A model generated the notes under the pieces. That model saw only the letters and a program-made list of their open reading frames with translations, was not told where the DNA came from and made no database searches. From Planctomycetaceae bacterium (GTDB lineage Bacteria > Planctomycetota > Planctomycetia > Pirellulales > Pirellulaceae), in the NCBI GenBank assembly GCA_003455945.1, contig DMPQ01000255.1, positions 8,871 to 15,568 of the forward strand: DNA of 6,698 nucleotides. Direction: 5' to 3'. This document shows, piece after piece, positions 1-5,644 of the stretch (the first letter of the stretch is position 1; the number at the start of each line of letters is the position of its first letter). The translations under genes were made by a program, and so were the position numbers.

Positions 1-1
1 C

Positions 2-595
2 GGCTTGCGGATCGACTTCGAGCGCTGGCACGACGGAGTCGGCTTCGACATGACCTCGATCCCCGCGCTCTCGCCGTTGCAGCAGCGCCGAGCGGTCGAC
101 CTGTTGCGGACTCGGGAACTGACCTGGCGCGAACTCGATGCGCTCGCGCAGCTCGATACGCCCGAAGCGTGGGAGGCGATCGATGAGGCGGTGAACGACC
201 CTCAATCGACGATGCTTCGTTTCCGAGCCGCTTTGTTGCAGGCCGAACATGGTCGCCGCTCGGACCTGAGCGACGTGATCGTGCGCGAGCTGAAGCGGAT
301 GGAGCGGAGTGACGAGGGGGAAACCGCCGTCCTGCTCGCCGCTCGGGAACACGATTCGCCCCGAGTCCGCATGGGTCTGCTGTGGGCGTCCTGGAACCGG
401 ACGCCATGCGCTCCGAATGCCGCGGCGTTGCTCCTGTTCCTGACCGGCCACGCCGCGGACCCGCTGGCGCTGGAGCATCGGGACATCGTGCTCGGCCTCG
501 GGCCGCACGAGAATTCGTTCGTGCGAGGTGCGGCGATGGAGAAGCTCGAACGGCTGGTCGGTATCACGAGGCTGGATCTGGACGAGTTGCTCTGA
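2..595 (+). CDS. HEAT-like alpha-helical hypothetical protein, probably 5' partial
   Basis: Hypothetical protein of about 197 visible residues ending in TGA at 593-595. A TTG at position 5 could be a start, but the frame is open to the window edge and no ribosome site can be seen, so the true N-terminus probably lies a few residues outside. The chain is almost wholly helical. It opens with RIDFERWHDGVGFDM, then runs of about 30-35 residues of helix-turn-helix character such as TWRELDALAQLDTPEAWEAI and SPRVRMGLLWASWN. This repeat spacing, with leucine/alanine faces and a basic-acidic alternation, resembles degenerate HEAT or Armadillo-like repeats, which usually serve as protein-binding scaffolds. 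There is no signal peptide, membrane segment or catalytic motif. The fold is an inference from the pattern; no function can be assigned. It stands alone, with 224 nt before the next gene. Confidence 0.7.
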   Translation, partial: GLRIDFERWHDGVGFDMTSIPALSPLQQRRAVDLLRTRELTWRELDALAQLDTPEAWEAIDEAVNDPQSTMLRFRAALLQAEHGRRSDLSDVIVRELKRMERSDEGETAVLLAAREHDSPRVRMGLLWASWNRTPCAPNAAALLLFLTGHAADPLALEHRDIVLGLGPHENSFVRGAAMEKLERLVGITRLDLDELL

Positions 596-631
596 CGGGC
601 GCGAAGTGTCGAGATCGTGGAGCGGAATCGG

Positions 632-653
632 CCCCCTTTTCGTGGCAAGGGGG
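632..653 (+). terminator. GC-rich hairpin after the HEAT-like gene, possible terminator
   Basis: CCCCCTT at 632-638 pairs perfectly with AAGGGGG at 647-653 around an 8-nt loop (TTCGTGGC). It begins 37 nt after the stop codon at 595. There is no T-run behind the 3' arm, so it is not a classical intrinsic terminator. It may still stop or slow polymerase or protect the mRNA 3' end. A 10-nt direct repeat, GAAGTGTCGA, occurs at 603-612 and 653-662, the second copy starting on the last base of the stem. The rest of 596-819 holds no gene I can support. Confidence 0.35.
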
Positions 654-819
654 AAGTGTCGAACGAGCCGGATTTGCCGACCGAAACCTCGAGATCCGTG
701 TTCCCTCGGGCAACCCGCCTTGCACCCTGCTTGCGGCCTCTGGTCGTGCGAGGCGATTCGGACGAAGATGGCCGGTCTTGTCGTTCGTGTGGTCGCTCCG
801 GTCAAACGCGAGAGTCGGC

Positions 820-1635
820 GTGTCGTCCCAACCCGATCCCTCCTCGTCCTCTTCCTCGTCCGTCGGCCCCAAGTCGGCTCATCGCTCCGAGGCGGAGTTG
901 CGTCGCGGCAATCGGGTTCGGCGCAAGAAGGGGGCCGCACCGCAGCCGAAACGCGAAGCGTGGGGAACGAACCTGGCGGGTGCGGCGCGGGTGGTCCATC
1001 TCTTTGCGGCGATGGCCGGCTTCTCGGTGCTCCTGTTCTTCAGCGTCACCGGCATCACGCTCAATCATCCGGAGTGGTTCGGCCAGCCAGTCGTCCGGAC
1101 CAAGACCGAAACGGGGCAGGTCGAACTCCGCTGGCTCGGCTCCGCTGACGATGCGGCGGCGACCGACGAAGACGTGCCTGCGACGTCGACCGACGTGGCA
1201 GCCGACGACTCGCCGACCGATACGACGGACGAGGTGCCGGAGGTCGACCGACTGGCGATCGCCGAGTATCTGCGAGCGACTCATCGGTTGCGGGGAACGG
1301 TCAGCACGTTTGATGTCGAACCGACCGGGGTCGCCGTCACCTTTCTGGCTCCCGGCTACGCTGCCCGTGCGACGATCGTACGCTCGACCGGTCGTTACGA
1401 AGTGGCGATCGATCGGCACGATTTCGTGTCGCTGCTGAACGACTTGCATCGCGGCCGCGAGGGGAGCACGGCGTGGCGAGTGGCGATCGATGTCGCCGGT
1501 GGCCTGCTGGTCTTCACGAGTCTGACCGGAGTCTGGTTGCTGGTGCATCTGAAGAAGCGTCGTGCGGCGGGCGTCATCACGCTGATCGCCGGTGTCGCCG
1601 CACTGCTGGTCGCCGCGTGGTTCGCGATTCCCTGA
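820..1635 (+). CDS. PepSY-associated three-helix membrane protein
   Basis: Protein of 271 residues in the PepSY-TM-like superfamily (membrane proteins, some of which carry heme). I chose GTG at 820: a purine-rich CGAGAG sits 6-7 nt upstream, and longer versions of this frame read through low-quality arginine-rich sequence. Order: polar, basic cytoplasmic tail 1-55 with seven consecutive serines (8-14); helix 1 about 58-82, ending TGITLNHPEW; extracytoplasmic stretch 84-208 with a very acidic Asp/Thr linker (109-142) and a PepSY-like alpha/beta part (143-205, two strand-rich hairpins around VAVTFLAPGY and ARATIVRSTGRYEVAI); the family hallmark NDLHRG at 207-212; helix 2 about 222-243 (GGLLVFTSLTGVWLLVHL); basic turn KKRR; helix 3 about 251-270. 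Histidines H60, H83, H210 and H243 cap helices 1 and 2 on both faces. Membrane location is firm; redox function is inferred. It converges with the DUF1559 gene. Confidence 0.85.
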   Translation: MSSQPDPSSSSSSSVGPKSAHRSEAELRRGNRVRRKKGAAPQPKREAWGTNLAGAARVVHLFAAMAGFSVLLFFSVTGITLNHPEWFGQPVVRTKTETGQVELRWLGSADDAAATDEDVPATSTDVAADDSPTDTTDEVPEVDRLAIAEYLRATHRLRGTVSTFDVEPTGVAVTFLAPGYAARATIVRSTGRYEVAIDRHDFVSLLNDLHRGREGSTAWRVAIDVAGGLLVFTSLTGVWLLVHLKKRRAAGVITLIAGVAALLVAAWFAIP

Positions 1636-1686
1636 AGCGGTCTCCCGCGAACGGTCTGCCGGTCCCTCGAATCGGATCGTGTCCAA

Positions 1687-1721
1687 GCGATCGCCGATTT
1701 ACAGCAGCATCGATCGATCGC
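1687..1721. other. inverted repeat in the convergent gap, possible bidirectional terminator
   Basis: The 124-nt gap between the two convergent genes (1636-1759) has no ORF. GCGATCG at 1687-1693 can pair with CGATCGC at 1715-1721 across a 21-nt loop. Each arm is itself near-palindromic and CGATCG is common in the whole window, so the pairing may be incidental. No T-tract follows on either strand. A terminator is expected here from the gene arrangement, but the sequence only weakly shows one. Confidence 0.2.
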
Positions 1722-1759
1722 CTCGAACCGTTCCCCGTTTCCTCGTCGATTCGTGCGGT

Positions 1760-2692
1760 TCAGTCTCCCGAGTGCATCGAGCCGTGGGCGCGCCAGACCT
1801 TCAGGTCGATGCCGTCCGAGACGAAGCGGCATGAGCCGTCGGCGTAACCGACGCTGCAGCCGCCGGGATGGAAGCTGCCGAAGGAGAGCTCGCGTCGGTT
1901 CTCGGAGCCGTCGTCGTTGATGGCGTAGCGGGTCGAACCGAGCGATTCGGAGAAGTCGGTTCCGCCTCCGCTGTCGAAGTCGGGATGGTAGAGCGAGAAA
2001 CGATCACAGACGCCGCAGACATCGTCGATCCGATGCCGGACTTCGGCGATCAGCACCGTGGCGCTCAGGCCGTCGAGAATCTGCTCGCGACGGACCGGAT
2101 TCATCCCACCGCGCAACATCTCGACGACTCGCAGCGGTCCGTTGCCGAATCGCATGTCGCTGCGGGCGTCATTGATCGTGTCGACCGTCACGTTGCTGCC
2201 GGCGTTGCCGGAGTACGAACTGATCGCACGCCCCGCGATTCCGTTGATCGACCGCGACTCCCAGACCCCTTTCTGTTGCGACGGACAGCGCATCAGCGCC
2301 AACGACGTCCGAGCGAGCACGATCAGGTTGGTGCTGCGGCGCCCCTTGCCCGCCCAACTTCCGGAATCTCCCCACGGCACGTCGGCGGCGAGTGCCGGCT
2401 GTTCCATGAAGGGCAACAGATGGGTCCGCCAATCGAAACCCCATCCGGCCGAGGCACCGTACGGGTACGAGCCGTGATCGACGTGGTACTGATCGAGCGC
2501 CATCAGCTGCTGACGAAGATTCCCCGAGCAGGCCGTCCGGCGACTCGCTTCACGAGCCCACTGAACCGCCGGAAACGAGAGCGCCGCCAAGAGCGCCAGA
2601 ATCGCGAGCATCACCAGCAACTCGACCATCGATAGGCCGCGGCGCAGCGATGACCGAACTGAGTCACGAGGGGTCATCGAGATCGGTCTCAT
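1760..2692 (-). CDS. DUF1559 prepilin-like protein (N-terminal methylation motif)
   Basis: A 310-residue DUF1559 protein, a family very abundant in Planctomycetota and built like a type II/IV pseudopilin. The N-terminus carries the prepilin peptidase motif RRG|LSMVE at 17-24 (cleavage after G19, Glu at +5 of the mature chain), then one hydrophobic helix at about 21-43, followed by the family signature FPAVQWAREASRR at 40-52. Further family marks are QYHVDHGSYP (68-77), LMRCPSQ (133-139), ATVLIAEVRH (211-220) and, near the end, FGSFHPGG (271-278) with ADGSCRF (284-290) and the closing WRAHGS. Six cysteines in the mature part (55, 136, 226, 229, 279, 288) could form disulfides; the C226-GV-C229 pair is unusual to my eye. 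Start ATG at 2692 is backed by a perfect GGGGAGG seven bases upstream; an in-frame ATG at 2677 lacks this. It is presumably exported and anchored in the inner membrane. Its exact role is unknown. The lipoprotein gene precedes it with a 4-nt overlap. Confidence 0.95.
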   Translation of the reverse strand: MRPISMTPRDSVRSSLRRGLSMVELLVMLAILALLAALSFPAVQWAREASRRTACSGNLRQQLMALDQYHVDHGSYPYGASAGWGFDWRTHLLPFMEQPALAADVPWGDSGSWAGKGRRSTNLIVLARTSLALMRCPSQQKGVWESRSINGIAGRAISSYSGNAGSNVTVDTINDARSDMRFGNGPLRVVEMLRGGMNPVRREQILDGLSATVLIAEVRHRIDDVCGVCDRFSLYHPDFDSGGGTDFSESLGSTRYAINDDGSENRRELSFGSFHPGGCSVGYADGSCRFVSDGIDLKVWRAHGSMHSGD

Positions 2693-2976
2693 GGTCCGTC
2701 CTCCCCGAGCACCGGCTCCGGCCCCTCTTCGGAATCGGCGGCCGAAAGAGCGGACGACTCGCTTGCGGAAGACGAGCCGGCGATGTCGGTCGGATGTTCC
2801 GGAGCGACTCGATCGGTCTGCTTGTCGCCGCAGCCGATCGCTGCGAGCAGCGTCGTCAGCGTCCAGAGAACGAACGATCGAGGAAACGACGTCTGACGAG
2901 ATGCGGCCTCGAACTTCGTTGAGGAGATCGAAGCATGCCGCGGCGACGGCGTCTCGATCGGGTCGGGAGAGATCAT
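2689..2976 (-). CDS. small lipoprotein, coupled to the DUF1559 gene
   Basis: Short reading frame of 95 codons. From the ATG at 2976 it has a long polar N-region (about 33 residues, with R27 and R33), a hydrophobic core FVLWTLTTLLAAIG at 35-48 and a lipobox ending AAIGC with the lipidated cysteine at residue 49. The mature part is only 47 residues, polar and acidic (Ser/Glu/Asp/Pro-rich), with no domain I recognise. It resembles the small uncharacterised lipoproteins often found beside DUF1559 genes in planctomycetes. The stop codon overlaps the DUF1559 start (ATGA, 2692-2689), which is good evidence that it is a real gene in the same operon. The start is less sure: the only Shine-Dalgarno candidate is a weak GGATGG, seven bases before ATG. 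No other in-frame ATG, GTG or TTG lies between 2976 and the hydrophobic core. The role is unknown. Confidence 0.6.
   Translation of the reverse strand: MISPDPIETPSPRHASISSTKFEAASRQTSFPRSFVLWTLTTLLAAIGCGDKQTDRVAPEHPTDIAGSSSASESSALSAADSEEGPEPVLGEDGP
2700..2706 (-). promoter_or_regulatory. strong Shine-Dalgarno of the DUF1559 gene
   Basis: On the minus strand GGGGAGG lies seven bases before the ATG at 2692-2690. It is the strongest ribosome site in the window and sits inside the last codons of the upstream lipoprotein gene. It decides the start at 2692 and allows the pseudopilin to be translated both by coupling and by independent initiation. Confidence 0.75.
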
Positions 2977-3200
2977 CGGCAAACCATCCGGTTTCGGAAC
3001 GAGCGAACGACAGGGCCCACTCGACAAGTACCGATCGCTCCGGCCGAGCGGCGCCGGAGCGATCCGGAAATACGAAAGTCGCGCCGATGCAGGCACTCGC
3101 CCCGCCGCCTCCCCCTCGACGGTCGTCAAGCCCTCGCTGACGACTCGCCGCGCTGTCGGGTAGGATCGTCGTGATCGGGGCGGCGTCGATGACCGACTCG

Positions 3201-3249
3201 GTCCGTGCCTCGCCAGCCCGTAGCGCCAAGCGCAGGGGTCCCCGTGCCT
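3201..3249. repeat. cluster of short palindromes and an imperfect direct repeat
   Basis: Contains GCGCCAAGCGC (3223-3233, 4-bp arms around CAA) and GGGGTCCCC (3235-3243, 4-bp arms around one T), lying next to each other. GTCCGTGCCT at 3201-3210 returns as GTCCCCGTGCCT at 3238-3249, differing by two inserted Cs. The string AGCCCGTAGCGCCAAGCG (3215-3232) has the feel of a dispersed intergenic repeat, which I cannot test here. No coding capacity. Confidence 0.35.
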
Positions 3250-3262
3250 TAAACCGGGAACC

Positions 3263-3351
3263 GCTGCGACCGGGGGCGGTCGCACTACGACGAATGCTGC
3301 GACCGGGGGCGGTCGCACGACGACAAACTGCTGCGACCGAGGGCGGTCGCA
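3263..3351. repeat. three tandem hairpin repeats upstream of folD
   Basis: Three copies of a 22-nt unit lie at 3263-3284, 3296-3317 and 3330-3351, giving a period of 33-34 nt. The core of each is TGCGACCG, a four-base loop, then CGGTCGCA: a perfect 8-bp stem. Copies 1 and 2 are identical with loop GGGG. Copy 3 has loop AGGG and keeps both arms unchanged. The spacers (11 and 12 nt) and the tail after copy 3 are similar but not identical and share ACGAC. The last hairpin ends 11 nt before the folD Shine-Dalgarno, so if folD transcription starts upstream, the array is in the mRNA leader. Possible roles are a REP-like palindromic element, a protein-binding operator array, or an RNA leader structure. 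It is too short and regular between copies for CRISPR. Confidence 0.85.
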
Positions 3352-3374
3352 ATACGACCTTCAGGAACCAGCGC

Positions 3375-4262
3375 GTGACCGCTCGACTGCTCGACGGAAA
3401 GACCTTGGCCGAAACGATTCGCGGGGAGCTGGCGGTCGAGGCCGAACGGCTGTTCGCTCGAACCAGCGTTCGTCCTTGTCTCGCGACGATCCTGGTCGGC
3501 GATGACCCGGCGAGTCACGTCTATATTCGGAACAAGCGAGCCGCCTGCGAGAAGATCGGGATCACCAGTCGCCATCTGCCGCTCGCCGCCGACGTCTCCG
3601 CCGCGAGGTTGCTGACCGAGATCGAGCGGCTGAATGCCGATCGTGAGGTCCACGGGATTCTCGTCCAGCTTCCGCTCCCCGAGCACCTGCCGACTCAGGC
3701 GGTTCTCGACGCGATCGACCCTCGCAAGGATGTCGACGCCTTTCATCCGACGAACGTCGGCCTGCTCAGTCAGGGGCGTCCCCGGTTCCTTCCCTGCACG
3801 CCGCACGGTTGCGTGCAGTTGCTGCATCGCAACGGGATCGAGATCGCCGGCAAGCATGTCGTCGTGGTCGGACGGAGCGACATCGTCGGCAAGCCGCTCG
3901 CGTCGATGCTCATCCAGAAGCACTCGACGGTCGGACCGAACGCCGCCGACGCGACGGTGACGCTCTGCCACAGTCGGACGCGCGATCTGACGCAACTGAC
4001 TCGACAGGCCGACATCCTGATCGCGGCGATCGGACGCCCCGAGTTCATTCGCGCCGCGATGGTCCGTCCGGGAGCGGTGGTCGTCGACGTCGGCATCAAT
4101 CGGATCGACCGCGGCTTGGTCGGCGACGTCGCGTTCGACGAAGTCGCCGAGATCGCTTCGGCCATCACGCCGGTGCCGGGAGGGGTCGGACCGCTGACCG
4201 TGACGATGCTGCTGGCCAATACGCTGACCGCCGCTCGCGAGATCATCGGCGAAGTGGCCTGA
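3375..4262 (+). CDS. folD: bifunctional methylenetetrahydrofolate dehydrogenase/cyclohydrolase FolD
   Basis: Cytoplasmic enzyme that interconverts 5,10-methylene-THF, 5,10-methenyl-THF (NADP-linked dehydrogenase) and 10-formyl-THF (cyclohydrolase), feeding purine and formyl-Met synthesis. The product has 295 residues, the usual family length. The start is GTG at 3375, with AGGAA seven bases upstream; this places the N-terminus exactly where the family begins (ARLLDGKTLAETIR). Catalytic Y50 and K54 are in SHVYIRNKRAACEKIGI, Q98 in VQLPLP, and the acidic pair in KDVDAF (119/121). Other marks are PCTPHG 140-145, the nucleotide-binding GRSDIVGKP 166-174, ATVTLCHSRT 193-202, DVGINR 238-243 and PVPGGVGPLT 266-275. 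A short insertion (about 182-192, KHSTVGPNAAD) precedes the ATVT strand. All key residues are intact. The hairpin array stands directly upstream; the alcohol dehydrogenase gene follows after 106 nt. Confidence 0.97.
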   Translation: MTARLLDGKTLAETIRGELAVEAERLFARTSVRPCLATILVGDDPASHVYIRNKRAACEKIGITSRHLPLAADVSAARLLTEIERLNADREVHGILVQLPLPEHLPTQAVLDAIDPRKDVDAFHPTNVGLLSQGRPRFLPCTPHGCVQLLHRNGIEIAGKHVVVVGRSDIVGKPLASMLIQKHSTVGPNAADATVTLCHSRTRDLTQLTRQADILIAAIGRPEFIRAAMVRPGAVVVDVGINRIDRGLVGDVAFDEVAEIASAITPVPGGVGPLTVTMLLANTLTAAREIIGEVA

Positions 4263-4368
4263 CCGCTCGTTCCGAAACGCGGACGCCGCCCGTTCGGGCA
4301 TCCGTTCGCGTCTTGTCCCTGCTCATCGTCGTCTTGCACTCGCCCTCGTCGACAGGTCAGGAAACGTC

Positions 4369-5568
4369 ATGCTGAAATCCTGGGAGTTCCATTCGGCCGG
4401 CAAGATCGTCTTCGGCGTCGGCGCGATCGACCAACTCGGTTCGTTGCTGATCGAAGCGGGGCTCGAGCGGCCGGTGATCATCACCGATCGGACCCTCGTC
4501 GAACTCGGCATCACCGCCGGCGCGGTCGAGTCGCTGCGAGCCGCGGGGATCGACGCACCGATCTTCGACGGCGGCAGGGCGGAGCCGGAGATCGACGTGG
4601 CAGTGCGCGGCGCCGAGTTCGCTCGCGCTCATGCCCCTGATGCGATCGTCGCGATCGGCGGCGGCAGCAACATGGACGTGGCGAAGTACGTCGCGATTCT
4701 GCTGGCGCATGGAGGCAAGCCTTCGGACTACTTCGGTGTCGATCGAGTGCCGGGACCGGTTCTTCCGCTGATCGCGGTTCCGACCACGTCGGGGACCGGC
4801 AGCGAGGTGTCGCATGCCGCGGTACTGACCGACGTCGCCGCGAACGTCAAGGTGAGCACGCTGTCGAACCACCTGCGACCGCGAGTCGCGCTGGTCGATC
4901 CCGCGCTCACCTACCGCTGTCCGGCCAAGGTGATGGCTCACAGCGGTATCGATGCGCTGACGCATGCGATCGAAGGGTGCACGGCGACCGACTGGAATCG
5001 CCTGGAAACGGTCGGCGGCAAGGTCGCCTATTTCGGTCGCTTCGAGATCGGTGCCTGTCTGGGTGAACGAGCGATCCGAATGATCGGTCGGAGTCTCGAA
5101 CCGGCGGTCCTCGACCCCGAGAATCGCGCGGCGCGGGACGAGATGAGTCTGGCCGCGACGCTCGCCGGTCTCGCCTTTTCCAACTGCGGCGTCGCTCTGG
5201 TCCACGCGCTCGAGTACCCGATCGGCGCGGCGGTCCATTGCAGCCACGGCGAAGGGAACGGCTGCTTGTTGCCGTTCGTCATGCGGTTCATCCTGCCGGA
5301 GCGGACCGAGATCCTGGCGACGCTCGCTCGGGAACTCGGAGTCGCCGAACGGAGTGACGCGCGAGCGACGGCCGAAGCGGGAATCGACCGGATCGTCGAG
5401 ATGCGGGCGCGGATCGGCATCGCGCCGCGACTGCGCGATCTCGGCGTCAAGCAGGAACAGCTGCGGGGGTTCGCTGAACGGACCTGGCAGATCCAGCGGC
5501 TGATGACGCTGACGCCGCGGCGACCGACGCTCGACGATCTGGTGGCGATCCTGAACGAGGCGTACTGA
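4369..5568 (+). CDS. iron-containing alcohol dehydrogenase family protein
   Basis: Group III metal-dependent NAD(P)-linked alcohol dehydrogenase, 399 residues, full length, cytoplasmic. ATG at 4369 follows AGGAAA by four bases. The N-terminal Rossmann-like half has VIITDRTL (36-43), the dinucleotide loop GGGSNMDVAK at 97-106 and TTSGTGSE at 139-146. The helical half carries the metal ligands: D195 and H199 in GIDALTHAIEG, H279 in HALEYP, H293 in CSHGEGNG. Their spacing (4 and 14) equals that of E. coli FucO (D196, H200, H263, H277). The residue four after H279, histidine in FucO-like enzymes (HxxxH), is tyrosine here (Y283), as in the hydroxyacid-oxoacid transhydrogenase (ADHFE1) branch. An insertion of about a dozen residues lies at roughly 205-226, after the HAIEG motif. 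The substrate cannot be told. The gene lies between folD and rdgB on the same strand, but a shared pathway is not evident. Confidence 0.93.
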   Translation: MLKSWEFHSAGKIVFGVGAIDQLGSLLIEAGLERPVIITDRTLVELGITAGAVESLRAAGIDAPIFDGGRAEPEIDVAVRGAEFARAHAPDAIVAIGGGSNMDVAKYVAILLAHGGKPSDYFGVDRVPGPVLPLIAVPTTSGTGSEVSHAAVLTDVAANVKVSTLSNHLRPRVALVDPALTYRCPAKVMAHSGIDALTHAIEGCTATDWNRLETVGGKVAYFGRFEIGACLGERAIRMIGRSLEPAVLDPENRAARDEMSLAATLAGLAFSNCGVALVHALEYPIGAAVHCSHGEGNGCLLPFVMRFILPERTEILATLARELGVAERSDARATAEAGIDRIVEMRARIGIAPRLRDLGVKQEQLRGFAERTWQIQRLMTLTPRRPTLDDLVAILNEAY

Positions 5569-5588
5569 TCGGCGAAGAACGGGACGAC

Positions 5589-5618
5589 TCGATCGTACCG
5601 AACGACTCGAACGATCGA
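5589..5618 (+). other. inverted repeat in the alcohol dehydrogenase-rdgB gap
   Basis: TCGATCGT at 5589-5596 and ACGATCGA at 5611-5618 are perfect 8-base inverted arms around a 14-nt loop. The sequence CGACTCGA appears at 5585-5592 and again in the loop at 5603-5610, so the element is also partly a direct repeat. It ends 26 nt before the rdgB start, and no T-run follows. It could be an mRNA hairpin or a dimer-binding site. The high frequency of CGATCG in this DNA lowers the significance. Confidence 0.35.
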
Positions 5619-5644
5619 TCGCAAGAACCTGGGGAGCAAGGCGG

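Larger units (their letters stand above)
2977..3374. other. divergent intergenic region without a gene
   Basis: About 400 bases separate the lipoprotein start (minus strand) from folD (plus strand). Frames that stay open here give arginine/proline/serine-rich translations without domains and are unlikely to be genes. The region must hold the promoters of both flanking operons, but I find no convincing -35/-10 pair, which is common in high-GC planctomycetes. What stands out are short palindromes at about 3201-3249 and the three-hairpin array at 3263-3351, both listed separately. Immediately before the lipoprotein start, AAACC (2981-2985) and GGTTT (2990-2994) form a 5-bp hairpin that partly covers its weak ribosome site. 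Confidence 0.6.

Noticed and set aside
382..819. A longer N-terminus for the PepSY protein
   Set aside because: This stretch overlaps the first gene out of frame and then reads arginine-rich, domain-free sequence; the GTG at 820 gives a normal-sized family member.
1868..2635. A 255-residue plus-strand frame opposite the DUF1559 gene
   Set aside because: The minus strand gives a clear DUF1559 protein from end to end; the plus translation has no domain or ribosome site.
3263..3351. CRISPR array
   Set aside because: Units are 22 nt with 11-12 nt spacers that resemble one another; real spacers are about 30 nt and unrelated. No cas gene is present.
3263..3351. G-quadruplex from the GGGGG runs
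   Set aside because: Only three long G-runs exist, spaced more than 25 nt apart, and the perfect stems explain the sequence better.
2693..3352. A 220-residue N-terminal extension of the DUF1559 protein, since the frame stays open upstream on the minus strand
   Set aside because: The extension is low-complexity Arg/Pro/Ser sequence, crosses the hairpin repeats, would bury the prepilin motif and hydrophobic helix deep inside the protein, and ignores the excellent ribosome site before the ATG at 2692.
4288..4299. Terminator after folD (GCCC-GTTC-GGGC)
   Set aside because: Only a 4-bp stem, no extension of pairing on either side and no T-tract.
3285..4301. A 338-residue minus-strand frame opposite folD
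   Set aside because: Shadow of folD for the same reason; no recognisable fold, and the start would lie beyond the folD stop without a ribosome site.
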